Source of the DNA: Amia ocellicauda
Taxonomy: Eukaryota > Chordata > Actinopteri > Amiiformes > Amiidae
Direction of reading: 5' to 3'
Assembly (NCBI RefSeq): GCF_036373705.1
Contig: NC_089856.1
Location: 619,501 to 683,500, forward strand
Length of the DNA stretch: 64,000 nucleotides
Positions 45,558 through 57,044 of the stretch are shown here, one piece after another. The notes under the pieces were generated by a model that was not told the DNA's origin, searched no databases, and saw only the letters and a list, made by a program, of their open reading frames with translations. Both the position numbers and the translations under genes were made by a program. Position 1 is the stretch's first letter. Each line of letters begins with the position of its first letter.

Positions 45558-45654
45558 GGCTGCACTACACAACCCAGCGCCACACAACGCTACACAAACA
45601 CAACACTACGCAAAACTCCACAATCGGCAAACTCAGTGTTGGGCTGGCAATACG

Positions 45655-45705
45655 TCTCTCCCTCTCTCTCTCTCTCTCTCTCCCTCTCTCTCTCTCTCAA
45701 GAAGC
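45655..45705. repeat. (CT)n tract
   Basis: About 45 bp of CT and CCCT repeats upstream of the first RNF220-like coding exon. Confidence 0.85.
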
Positions 45706-45754
45706 TCTTTCCTCTCTCAGGTTTTCCTAAAAAAAAGAAAATACAGACCATTAC

Positions 45755-46105
45755 TGACACACTGACACAATGACTGACACACTAACACACTGCCTGACAC
45801 ACTGACACACTGACTGATACACTAACTGACACATTGAAACACTGACTGCCTGACACAATGACTGACTAACTGACTGACACACTGACACTGACACACACAC
45901 TGACTGATAAACAGACACTCTGACACACTGACTGATAAACAGACACACGGACACACTGACTGACATTGACTAACTGACAAACTGACTGACACACTGACTG
46001 CCTGACACAATGACACTGACACACTGACTGACTGACTTACTGACACATTGACTAACTGACACACTGAGTGACTGACTGACACACTGAATGACTGACACAC
46101 TGTTG
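45755..46105. repeat. ACTGACTGACACACTG minisatellite
   Basis: Degenerate units of ACTGACACACTGACTGATAA and similar, about 350 bp. Same tetranucleotide core as the arrays at 20.7, 41.8 and 54.1 kb. Confidence 0.88.
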
Positions 46106-46471
46106 CTCTTCTACTCATTCTGTTCATTTGCAAATATTGACTATTTTCTCTGTCACAGTCTCTCTCAATCTCAGTTCACTTCTCACAACTTAATTCTTAG
46201 CAATTTTATCTTCTCCTTCCCTCTCTCTCTCTCTATCTCTCTCTCTCTCCCTCCCTCTCTATCCTTCCCTCCCTCTCTCTCTTTGTAAAAACAGAAACAG
46301 AAATCCTCACGCACTTATCCAGGGCAGTGCAGTCTCAGTCCACTCCTCCCTCTCTCCTCTCTCCTCTCTCTGTCTCTTCAGAAGATTATTCCTCTCCAGT
46401 CCCTCTATGTGTCTCTCTATCAGTCTGCTTCACTCAGTCTCTCTCTGTCTCTCTGTCTCCCTGTTAACTGC

Positions 46472-46509
<38 letters not shown>

Positions 46510-46880
46510 CTATCTTTCTCTGGTCTTTAGTGGGGGGCAGTAATCTCCTGTTTTAACCCCCCCACCTCCCCTCCCTCCCTCCCTCTCTCATGCAAAGTGG
46601 GCCCGTTACAGAGGTGACAAAGATGGAATGAGAGAGGAGAGGGAGAGGGAGGAGGAGAGAGGCAGTTAACAGCCGTCCTCCAACTTTACTGCACCCCCTA
46701 CCCTTCCCCCTCTCTCATCTCTTTCTCTCCCTCTTTCTTTCCCTCTCTTCCTCCCTCTGCCCTTCACAGCATCTCAGCCCTCTGTGTCTCATCTCTGCTC
46801 ATCTCTGTCCCGCCTTTCCCTGTCCCTGTAACTGACTGCTGCTCTCTCTCTATCTCTCTCTCCTTCCTCTTTCTCAATTT
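46106..46880. other. pyrimidine-rich intergenic DNA
   Basis: Long CT-rich stretches (46,215-46,285, 46,455-46,510, 46,680-46,880), presumably upstream of the RNF220-like gene. No gene or named element was recognised. Confidence 0.5.
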
Positions 46881-46883
46881 TCT

Positions 46884-47145
46884 TTAAATTCAATTCAAAT
46901 TAACTTTATTGGCATGGCGTTCTGGTTTTCAGCCACAGAAATGTTCGAAACAACAACAACAAAATACACACAATCATAACACAAAAAAACATCCATAGTT
47001 TTGAATAACCCCCCCTCCATTCAACAGTAACAGGCAGATAGCAGACAGGCTGTGGCAGGCAGGGCGTCACACACTGTCCCTCAGGTCGGAGCAGGCGAAT
47101 TTAGCACACTATGTATTTAACAGCTAAAACTGCAGCCCACTCTGC
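46884..47145 (-). mobile_element. LINE 3'-end fragment
   Basis: TTCAATTCAAATTAACTTTA then TTGGCATGGCG marks the reverse complement of the family 3' end, followed by about 240 bp of 3' untranslated sequence. CT tracts flank it on both sides. Another copy of the same family starts 20 bp further on. Confidence 0.65.
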
Positions 47146-47165
47146 ATTAACCTCCCTCTCTCTCT

Positions 47166-47405
47166 CAAATTCAAATTCAAATTCAAATTCAAAAAGAGCT
47201 TTATTGGCATGACAAGGTTACACCCATTTTGCCAAAGCAAGTACAGGGGGCTCCACTTGCAAAACTTAGAACAGTGCAATTTCTTTCTTCCTCCCTCCCT
47301 CCCTCCCTGGTTGCTGTGCACAGTACAGGTGATGTGTCTGCAGAGTGGAGAAATGGAGCCCCCTTTTGGTGAGAGCAGGCAGTGCAGATTAGAGTGTATA
47401 TATAT
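47166..47405 (-). mobile_element. LINE 3'-end fragment
   Basis: Four AAATTC repeats, then AAAAAGAGCTTTATTGGCAT and GACAAGG, then TTTTGCCAAAGCAAGTACAG. The left flank is CTCTCTCTCTC; a TCCCTCCC tract lies inside at about 47,290. Same family and orientation as its neighbour. Confidence 0.7.
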
Positions 47406-47519
47406 TTAATATTTGTTTATGTGTTATTTGGTTGGTTGATTGTTTAATTGTGTGTATGTGTGTATATATGTGTATGTATGTATTTATTATACAACTGTAT
47501 ACAGCAGTATACTGTGGTT

Positions 47520-48680
47520 TATACTACACTGTAATGTGCAGTGCAATACAGTGTGCAGTGTCAGTGCAGTGTATAGTTTCAGTGCAATACAATGTGCAGT
47601 GCAGTGCAGTGCAGTGAGCAGTATGCAGTGTGTAGTGTCAGTGCAGTATGTAGTGTGCAGTGTGTAATGTGTAGTGTTTAGTATCAGTGCAGTGTGCAGT
47701 GTGCAGTGTGTAGTATCAGTGCAGTGTGTAATGTGTAGTGTGTATTGTGCAGTGTGTAGTATGTAGTGTGCAGTGTGCAGTGTACAGTGTGTAGTGTACA
47801 CAGGCAGGAGCAGTAGTGTGCAGTGTGCAGTGTGCAGTGTGTAGTGTGTAGTATCAGTGCAGTGTGTAATGTGTAGTGTGTATTGTGCAGTGTGTAGTAT
47901 GTAGTGTGCAGTGTACAGTGTGCAGTGTACAGTGTGTAGTGTACACAGGCAGGAGCAGTAGCGTGCAGTGTGCAGTGTGTAGTGTACACAGGCAGGAGCA
48001 GTAGTGCACAGTGTGCAGTGTGTAGTATACGGTGTGTAGTGTGTAGTATACAGTGTGTAGTGTGCAGTGTGTAGTGTACACAGGCAGGAGCAGCAGTGTG
48101 TAGTATACAGTGTGTAGTGTGTAGTATACAGTGTGTAGTGTGCAGTGTGTAGTGTACACAGGCAGGAGCAGTAGTGTGCAGTGTGTAGTGTGTAGTATAC
48201 AGTGTGCAGTGTGTAGTGTACACAGGCAGGAGCAGGAGCAGTAGTGTGCAGTGTGTAGTGTACACAGGCAGGAGCAGCAGTGTGTAGTATACAGTGTGTA
48301 CTGTGTAGTGTGTAGTATACAGTGTGTAGTGTGCAGTGTGCAGTGTGTAGTGTGCAGTGTGCAGTGTACAGTGTGCAGTGTACAGTGTGTAGTGTACACA
48401 GACAGGAGCAGTAGCGTGCAGTGTGCAGTGTGTAGTGTACAGTGTGCAGTGTACAGTGTGTAGTGTGCAGTGTGCAGTGTGTAGTGTGCAGTGTGCAGTG
48501 TACAGTGTGCAGTGTACAGTGTGTAGTGTACACAGGCAGGAGCAGTAGCGTGCAGTGTACAGTGTGTAGTGTTCACAGACAGGAGCAGTAGCGTGCAGTG
48601 TACAGTGTGTAGTGTTCACAGACAGGAGCAGTAGCGTGCAGTGTACAGTGTGTAGTGTTCACAGACAGGAGCAGTAGCGT
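47520..48680. repeat. GTGCAGTGTGTAGT minisatellite
   Basis: About 1.16 kb of 8-9 bp units (GTGTAGT, GTGCAGT, GTACAGT) interrupted by a spacer CACAGGCAGGAGCAGTAG that recurs about a dozen times at irregular spacing. Stop codons are scarce on the minus strand, so three overlapping frames stay open for 240-348 codons; they encode only THCTLHT-type repeats. Confidence 0.94.
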
Positions 48681-49170
48681 GTTCGGCAGCAGCTGGAACT
48701 TTACGCCGCAGTCAGAGGGGGGGGCTGGAATCCCCGTTGCCATGGCGCTGCGGTGTTTGTTAGACAGTGTGAGTCAGAGCCAGTGAGTCACGGTCAGGGG
48801 AACTCACAGCATGTACCGCAAACACACACACACACGCTTCATATTACAGCTGCCGTTGTCATTATTACTGTTGTTATAATTACTATGATTATTATTGTGA
48901 TTACCCTGTTATCTGTGGAGACTTCCGTAGTGACATTATCAGAGCACAGTGTGTAGTAAATACAGGCAACACAGGAGCTCTGATACTGTAAGGCACACAC
49001 ACAGATACACACACACACACACACACCACTCAGTCACAGTGTGTTGGGGTTATGGGGAATAATTACTTAACAAAAATACTACCTGCTCCAGACAGAGTAG
49101 GTTAATTACATGCTACACCATAACTACACCTTCATTACATTCATTATAGTGTAAGAATAATTACCACAGA
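48681..49170. other. intergenic, no gene recognised
   Basis: Unique sequence with small CA tracts. Nothing supported. Confidence 0.4.
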
Positions 49171-50145
49171 TGGAAAGAGAGGGAGAGAGAGAGAGAGGGA
49201 GGGGGTGGGATGGGGATGAAGGCAGGAGGTTCAGCTTCAGCTTGGCGTTCATATGACACCCTGGGAACAGAGATACTACAATGTAAGTGAGCCAGTGTGT
49301 GTGTGTGTGTGCGTGTGCGTGTGCGTGTGCATTCACACTGACGCACACGGAGACATGGACACACTGTAGATGGAGAGACAGTGACAGAGAGACACAGACA
49401 CAGAGACAGAGAGAGAAAGAGAGAAAGAGACAAAGACAGAGAGACGATAAAGCTGTTTATTTTTGAATGTGACTGGAGAGAGGCACACAAAGTGAGGGAG
49501 CAAGAGAGCAAGGGCGGAGGGAGGGAGCCGCAGTGACGTGCTGTGGTCTCTCGCTCTTCCTGTTTCAGACTCAGATAGCGCCGCCACAGTGTTTGTGTGT
49601 CCCGCTGCCATGGACACGCCATCTCTGACAACACGGCAAAAACAGAGAGAGAGAGCAAGAGAGCAAGAGAGAGAGAGAGAGAGAGTGAAAGAGAGAGAGG
49701 GAGAGAGAGACGGAGGACTGAGATTCACTACAGTAGTCTTCACTGGACTGGACTCTATTGTATTGCACTGGAGTGGATTGGACTTTAGTGGACTGGACTG
49801 TTTTGCACTGGACTGGAGTGGAGTGGACTGTATTGGACTGGACTGGACAAGGTTCTATTGGACTGTATTAGACTGTGCACTGGATTGGCCTGGGCTACAC
49901 AGAGAGACACAGGGAGGTTAACACACACACAGAACCTGTACCTGTAGTACTGTAACACCGGGAGGGAGGGAGGGAAAGAGAGAAGGAAATGGGAAAGAGA
50001 GGGAGAGAGAGAGTGGGAGAGGGAGGGAGAAAGAGAGAGGGAGGGAGACAGGGAGGGAGAGAGGGAGAGAGAGAGGGGGAGGGAAAGAGGGATGGAGGGA
50101 GAGAGGGAGGGAGAGAGGGATGGAGGGAGAGAGGGAGGGAGGGCG
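49171..50145. repeat. purine-rich and GGACTGGACTG repeats
   Basis: Blocks of (GAGA)n and GGGA (49,175-49,215, 49,380-49,450, 49,630-49,710, 49,955-50,140) with a GGACTGGACTGTATTGGACT array at about 49,735-49,880. Confidence 0.8.
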
Positions 50146-50274
50146 CTGTGCTTGTGATTCCCGGGCCTGGAGACCCATTTCCTGTTTGGAATGCCTGTAT
50201 AATTAGATCCTTGCTACCATAGCAACCAAACTGCTTTTTTTTTCTTCTTCCCAGCAGTTAGGTCACACGCTATA

Positions 50275-51010
50275 AACACGCCACACACACACACACGCAC
50301 AGCAACACACACTTTACACAAGCACACACTATACACAAAAACAAACACACACAGCAACACAACACACACAGCAACACACACTATACACACACAGCAACAC
50401 AACACACACAGCAACACACACTATACACACACACACTATACACACACAGCAACACAACACACACAGCAACACACACTATACACCACACACACAGCAACAC
50501 ACACCATACACACACACAGCAACACAACACATACAGCAACACACACCATACACACACACACTATACACACACAGCAACACAACACACACAGCAACACACA
50601 CTATATACCACACACACAGCAACACACACCATACACACACACAGCAACACAACACATACAGCAACACACACCATACACACACACACTATACACACACAGC
50701 AACACAACACACACAGCAACACACACTATACACCACACACACAGCAACACACACCATACACACACACAGCAACACAACACACACAGCAACACACACTATA
50801 TACTACACACACTATACACAAACACACACAGCAACACAACACACACAACACACACATCAACACACTATACACAATCTACACACAAAGCAACACTTACAGA
50901 GACGAACTACACACACAATATACACACTGAGAGAGATGCATCGCACACACACAATAAAACACACACAGCAACACAGACTGTCACACACTTACATACACAC
51001 ATACGCACAC
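50275..51010. repeat. ACACAGCAACACAACAC minisatellite, about 125-bp superunits
   Basis: Short units (CACACACAGCAACACAACAC, CACACACTATACACACAC) arranged in a higher-order period of about 125 bp; matching superunits start near 50,474, 50,600 and 50,724. Confidence 0.88.
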
Positions 51011-51207
51011 AGCATCACATACAATTGGAATGAAAACATTTCCTCCATTGAAAAAGTTCTTCCTTTCTTTTGTATTCTCTCTCTCTCTCACACACATTCA
51101 CACACACACACCCTCCCTGCTGTCTCCCTCCCTCTCTCAGGCCTGTGCTGTGTGGGTTTCCCAGCCACACCGACCCAACCCAGGAGCTACTCCCTCCTCT
51201 ACACTGA

Positions 51208-51239
<32 letters not shown>

Positions 51240-51534
51240 TCCACGTCTCAGTCCATCAGTGTCTTTGTGTGTCTCTGTAAATCTCGTGTGTCTTGGTGTC
51301 TCTCTTTTTGACTCAGTGTGTCTCAGTGTCTCTGTGTTTGTCTCCCTGTCTGTGTGTTGCTATGCGACGTGTGTGTCAGCACAGCGCTGGGCGTGTGCGT
51401 GAGGAATGTGTGACGCGGGCTGTGTGTGTCTGGGGGGGTCAGTCTGAGCGCGCTCTGTTGCAGCGGCCCGCAGGCGTGTCTCCCGTGAGTCTCCTAATAG
51501 AGGGGCAGCCCAAAACTGTGCTCAACTGTGCCGT

Positions 51535-51820
51535 GTTGTGTTGTGTTGTGTTGTGTTGTGTTGTGTTGTGTTGTAGTGCCTTATACCTCAGTGGAGTGCA
51601 GTTCAGGTCAGCCCAGTACAGTCTAGTACACTGTAGTATAGTGTAGTACAGTCTCTGATACTGTAGTACAGTGCAGTACAGTGTAGTATAGTGTAGTACA
51701 GTGCAGTACAGTGTAGTACAGTCCAGTACAGTGTAATACAGTGTAGTACAGTGCAGTATAGTGTAGTACAGTGCAGAACAGTGTAGTACAGTGCAGTACA
51801 GTGCAGAACAGTCTGTGATG
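51535..51820. repeat. (TGTTG)n and GTACAGTGTAGTACAGTGCA arrays
   Basis: A pure TGTTG pentamer run (51,535-51,573), then about 215 bp of 10-bp units (GTACAGTGTA, GTACAGTGCA). Confidence 0.88.
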
Positions 51821-52689
51821 TTTGTTATGAACTCAGAATTATGTCCTTAATGTTTTTAGGCCTCTTTCTTGTCAGTGTAAATTGCGTTGCCAGTTTACAG
51901 TGTGCAGTTTGGTGTTTGTGTGTGTGTGTGGGCCCCTCCCCTGGGCAGGGAGCAGTGTGGGAGGGCACAGTGCTGACGTTTCATAAAAGGATTCCCCTTC
52001 CCTACACTGTACACTGGCTCACTCACTCACTCACTCACTCTCTCTCTTACTCTCTCGCTCGTGCGCTTCGGAGCTCAAAGAAAGTAGGGAGAGAGAAAGA
52101 ATGGAGAGACCATGCGAGAGAGAAAGGGAGACGGAGAGAAGAGGAGAGAGGAAGCGGGCCAGGGCTGTGTGGACTGCCTGCAGCTGAGGGACACTGCAAT
52201 GGACAGACATGGACAGAGTGGACACAGTGTGGACACAGAGTGGACTATCTGGAACAGAGCAGACTGGCCTCCGCACATGTGAGTCACTTTACTCTCTCTC
52301 TCTTTCTCCAACGCTCTGTGTGTGTGTGTGTGTGTGTGTGTTTTGTAATGGAGTGTGTGATTGCATGCTCAGTTTGTAATTGAATGTGTGAGTGCATTAC
52401 ATGCACACATGCAAGTGTGTAGCTGAGTATGAACGCTGTGTGTGCATTGTGTGTGAGTGAGTTAATGTACGTGTGCATTGTGTGTAATCGTTAACGTGTT
52501 ATTGTTTATGTGTGTATGCATTGTGTGAGTTTGTAATTGTGTGAGTGTGTGTGCATTATGTGTGAATATGTAGGCATATTTTACTTTTTGAATATAAGAA
52601 AATAGTCTCTCGAACACTTGTATTTTTTTTATTCTCTCTGTGATTTGCAGCTCTCCCTGTTTAGAAGCTGCTCTTAAGCTGGTCCTAAT

Positions 52690-52900
52690 TAAAATTAATT
52701 TATGTATCTAGTGCCATTCATATCAAAGGCAATGTGAGGCACTAAACTAAGGATACATTCACATGTACATACAAACACAGACTAATGAATTAAATACAGG
52801 ATTAGGTTAAAAAAAACACTACATGACAATAGAAGATGGTAGACATGTCAGATGATGCCCATGTGATGTCATAATGACCAGGAAGCCAATCGGCCGTCGG
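52690..52900. mobile_element. possible LINE/SINE 3'-end relic
   Basis: TTTATGTATCTAGTGCCATT then CATATCAAAGGCAATGTGAG resembles, in degraded form, the TTTATTTGTATAGCGCC type end at 34,015. Old and poorly supported. Confidence 0.3.
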
Positions 52901-54071
52901 TACCGTAACTGAGTTGTGCAGCGATCCAGTCCCAATCAGTCACATCCCGAAAAACATGGCCAACATCTACCGTTCTATTGAATAGGGAAATAATCTAACC
53001 TAATCATGAAGAGGGTTAGGGTGGCCTGTTGGCTAAAACACAGTCAGTGCGGCTGTGACTGCCCTTCAGCTCACAACGTCACGCGCTGATCAGCTCGTGT
53101 TGGCCAGCTGTGACGGCCCGTCTTCTCTCCAGGTGTCGTGGGGTTTGGTGGGTAGGTGGCAGCCCTGGTGCGGTGGGCAGGGGGCTGGGGAGAGTCAGCA
53201 GCTGTGGCTGTGGGACAGGCTGTGGCCTGACGCTGCTCCCCCAGGCTGGCTGCCTCCCTGTCTGCAGGGAACTCAGGAAAATCCCAGGCTGCTGTCAGCC
53301 TCAGGCCCGGGACTTAAAGCCAGCGGCTACATTTTAATTTCCTGGTATATTTTTCTGAATTTAAGGATTGTTGAATGAATAGAGTACAGTATCATACAGT
53401 ACACTACACTATACTACACTACACTACAATACAATACAATACAATATCATACAGTACAGTCAAATTAAGAGGAAAACTGTTGTATTTTAGTATTTTATTC
53501 TAATAACACTGCTGTATGACACACATTAATCCATTACTCATTAATTCAGTGGCATTATTAGCTAATTCATTCATGTTTTCACTGATTTATTTGTGAGAGC
53601 TGCAGGAGTGAGAAACAGCTGAGTCTCAGCGCAGTTCATTCACTGTGTTCCTCATGTGTTGTTTTTTCTGAGGACAGAAAGAGTGTGTGTGTGTATAAGT
53701 GTTGTTTCAGTCAGCGTGTGTGACTGTGTGTGAGTGCGTCACACTGAAAAACACACACACATTCATACACACAGCCGTATAGAGTCTTGTGTACTAGTTT
53801 AGAGAGCCCTGACACTGACTCTGTTCTCTGTCCCTGTACAGCAAGTGTCCGGTGCTCCGGCAGAGAGGTGAGCGTTCCTGCGTTCCTGCGTTCCTGCGTT
53901 CCTGCGCTGTGTTCCCATATTCCAAAGCCGCTGGCGACTGGAATTCCTGGCAGAGTGATTTTGGGAATAGAGTCTGAATCACATTGCCAGGGATTTCCAA
54001 TGGCTGGTGAGCGCCAAGCAACCAGGACACACCACACTGCCCACCCCTCCACACACACACACACAATGCAG

Positions 54072-54302
54072 CCGTCAGTCAGTCAGTGTGTCAGTGAGTC
54101 AGTCAGTGTGTCAGTCAGTCAGTCATTGTGTCAGTCAGTCAGTTAGTCATTGTGTCAGTCATTCAGTGTGTCAGTCATTCAGTGTGTCAGTCAGTCAGTC
54201 AGTGTGTCAGTCAGTCAGTCAGTTAGTGTGTCAGTCAGTCAGTCAGTGTGTCAGTTAGTCAGTCAGTTAGTGTGTCAGTCAGTCAGTCAGTTAGTGTGTC
54301 TT
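54072..54302. repeat. (GTCA)n/GTGTGTCAGTCA minisatellite
   Basis: Units of CAGTCAGTCAGTGTGTCAGT with TTAG and CATT variants, about 230 bp. Confidence 0.9.
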
Positions 54303-55081
54303 TCTGTGCTTTAACCTGCTCAGGCTCCTCAGTGATGTTTGAGCTCAGAGCTGCAGGACTTACTCCGCCTGTGAGCAGCGTCACTCCTGTTCACAGTGGT
54401 TAAGTTCTGCTGCTCAGAGCTCTTGCTCTACACGCCTGGACACGCTTGGACCATGCCTGGACATGGGCAGAACTCAGGACGCAGGTGGACTGGTGTGCAG
54501 GTCTGACATATATATATATATATTTATAAACAAACAAATATAAAAATATATATGTATTTTGTCTGTCAGACTCTCAGTGTCTTTCAGTGTCTCAGTGTCT
54601 CAGTGTGTCTCTGTGCCTGTGTCTCAGTGTCTCAGTGTCTCAGTGAGGACCTGTCTCCCGTGCCTGCTGTGCTGATTCTCAGTGTCTCAGTCTAGCTGGC
54701 TCAGTTCAGCAGGAACAGGAGCCCCGTCTCCCCAGAGCAAAGAGAGGGAGGAAGAGGAGGAGAGAGAGGGGGGGAGGGGGGGAGGGAGGGCAGAGAGAAG
54801 GAAGGAGAGGGTTCATCTTTTCTCTGCTGCTGTTACAGAACCTCAGTGGCTCCCCCTGCAGACTGCCCTTGGCAGTGCAGACACAGAGACATGGAGACAG
54901 AGACACAGACACAGTACGTGTCTCCTGTACAAATGAAAATGTATCATAAATTGATTAAATAAAACAGAATTTTGAGAAATACTGAGCAGAAGGATCCTGT
55001 GTGATTTATTTATTTATGTATTGATTTTCATCAGGAACAAAAACTGTGTAACCAGTACCTAAATACCACCAGCACTCTTTA

Positions 55082-55082
<1 letters not shown>

Positions 55083-55127
<45 letters not shown>

Positions 55128-55192
55128 TCAAATTGAAATTGAAATTGAATGGGCTATTTTGAGTACTCCAGTATTGCCAAAGGGAGGGGAGT
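55083..55192 (-). mobile_element. (CT)n tract with LINE 3'-end fragment
   Basis: A (CT)n run at 55,083-55,128 directly abuts AAATTGAAATTGAAATTGAA then GGGCTATTTTGAGTACTCCA and GTATTGCCAAAG. This is the reverse complement of the same LINE 3' end, here only about 60 bp long. Confidence 0.55.
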
Positions 55193-56714
55193 CTCTCTGT
55201 CTTTTACAGCCATCACCCCCCCGTGTTACCAGGGCTGTGTTGCTGTCCGGGTGTGTTACCATGGTGACGAGGTAGATGGGGGGGTCTGACGTCCGTTTTT
55301 GTGTTTTTTTTTTCACTTTCCAGGAACTCACCCGTCCGCCCGCCTGCCCACTTCCTCTCACTGGCAGGAAGCGCTTAACGTCGTGGTAACGAGAGGATAT
55401 GACCTCATTTCACCGTCGCCCGGTGCGAGAGGAGGTGGGGGGTATCGATGATCTCTCTCTCTGACAAATCCTCTGTGAGGAAAAATGCTGTGAGCTGCTG
55501 TGGGCAGACCTGTGCCCCTGCGCCATGCTCTGATCGGGTCAGTGAGTGAGTCGTGAGCGGTGCTGGGCGGCCCTGCACAAGCGTCAGTTCAGTCCATTTT
55601 ATTATAAACCCAGATGGCACTGAGTTTGCAGGCAGGTCTAAAAACGACAACACAGTAGCAATAGTACAAAAACAAGAAAACACACAATACAACCAATACA
55701 CAAAATACAATAAATTACGAAAAAAGTGCAAATTCAATTTTTAATTTCTCTACTTCGACCATTTAGCTAAGCAGTGCTTGTATCCGTTTGTTTTTATCCT
55801 GGGCAGCCTGAAGCCGAGCGGGCACCACAGGTTGGAGAGCGGGACTCAGCTCTGCGCTGGCCTGTTTGACCCCGATAATCTGTCCACTCTGGCTAATAAT
55901 GCGGTTTTGCTCTTGATTTAGAGGTCACCAAACCATCATGAAACAGAAAAGATGTTGGGTGCCAGTGCTACACGATCAGCTGATGGATTGGGTGGAGAAT
56001 CAATTAATGATTGTTTTATTAATTGATATTTGTGTTTATTTATATAATTATTTATTTGTATATGTATTTAATTATATTTATATGAATTGTATTGTTTTAT
56101 TATTTTCCATTTAGTTATATATTTATATAATTATTTTATTTATTATGTAGAAATATAACAATTTATTCCTGTTCTCCTGCGTTTATTTGTATTGTGATGA
56201 ATTTGATTAGTCTAGGGGTGTTTTAATGACTTCCATGCTTCAGACACACCTGCGCACACTGAGCTGTAGTACAACAGCGCCCCCTCCTGGCCACACTGCG
56301 CTCTGACTCTCGTGCTCTGTCTGAACTGCCCTCGGAGGCTCTGCTCCTTAACGCTGTGCTCTGTGCTCTGTGCTGAACTCTACTGCACTGACTGGGCTCA
56401 GTGCTGTGAAATGGTGACATCATTGTGTGACATCGTGCGGCTATGGCCTCGATGGCCGAGTGGGATGTCGACTGTTGTGTGTCAGACGCCCTCGCTTGTG
56501 AACACGCTGCCGCAGCGCACTCTCCACACTGCGCCCCACTGGCCCTGTTCCTGGGGGCTGGGCTGAGCATCCAGTCTGTGCCACCAGGGGAGATGGGCAC
56601 CATGGGCTCGTGTTGTTGTGTGTGTGTGTGAGTGTGTTGTTGTTGTGTGTGTGTGAGTGTTCACTGCATGTGCATTGTGACTGCAGATCCAGACCCTCTC
56701 ACACAAGTAAACAA
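55193..56714. other. intergenic, no gene recognised
   Basis: Unique sequence with an AT-rich block at about 56,000-56,170. A stretch starting at 55,589 (TTTTATTATAAACCCAGATG, then A-rich) may be another old LINE end. No coding exon was found, including no continuation of the zswim4-like protein. Confidence 0.45.
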
Positions 56715-56734
56715 GCATCACAAATATAGATGAA

Positions 56735-56740
56735 TTTATT
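56735..56740 (-). terminator. zswim4-like poly(A) signal
   Basis: TTTATT on the plus strand (AATAAA on the minus), 305 bp past the predicted stop codon. It supports transcript termination soon after the short C-terminus. Confidence 0.55.
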
Positions 56741-57044
56741 TCTTATCTTTAAAACCTTCACAGCAAGAAGACGGTCCCCCGTCACTGAGGGACCAGCAGG
56801 ACAGACGAGTCCACAGGTGTAAACAGGGGTCCAGCCCCACGGTGGGACGGCGCTCCGGGCTGTTGTTACTGTCATCTTCATTGAACAGAGTCAACAACAC
56901 AGAGAGAGAGGGAGGGAGGGCGTTCTCCCGCAGTCTGAGATCAGCATGTGGAACGAGAGAATGAGAGATTCCCCTCTGACACCTTCGTCATCATCTTCTC
57001 CGTCACCCTCGTTGCTGTTCATTTCTACTCTTCCTCCTCCTCTC

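Larger units (their letters stand above)
51981..54975 (+). ncRNA. candidate three-exon transcript, low confidence
   Basis: A TATA-like CATAAAAG at about 51,982 could start a first exon near 52,012 that ends at a GTGAGT donor (52,280). Possible exon 2 is 53842-53867, between TGTCCCTGTACAG and GTGAGC. A possible last exon starts at 54,839 after CTGCTGCTGTTACAG and has AATAAA at 54,958-54,963. No open frame across these pieces resembles a known protein, so if transcribed it may be non-coding or a 5' leader. The case rests on splice-like signals alone, which are common in CT-rich DNA. Confidence 0.2.

Noticed and set aside
45555-45587. Upstream ATG (MCGAGLCSAA) as the start of the RNF220-like protein
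   Set aside because: The ten added residues look like leader sequence rather than protein; the next ATG (MEKLASLS) was preferred, though neither can be proven here.
44812-45765. Plus-strand open frame of 317 codons
   Set aside because: It is the antisense shadow of the first RNF220-like coding exon; the minus-strand reading joins in frame to nine further exons.
47487-48619. Minus-strand open frames of 348, 311 and 240 codons
   Set aside because: All lie within the GTGCAGTGTGTAGT minisatellite and encode only THCTLHT-type repeats in three frames at once; there is no start context, splice evidence or family resemblance.
5057-50800. CRISPR-like arrays among the direct repeats
   Set aside because: The regular 28-bp and 42-bp repeats are head-to-tail minisatellites without unique spacers, in a vertebrate genome.
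45558-56714. nanos3 or another human neighbour of zswim4
   Set aside because: No CCHC zinc-finger block of NANOS type or other 19p13.13 gene could be seen in either direction.
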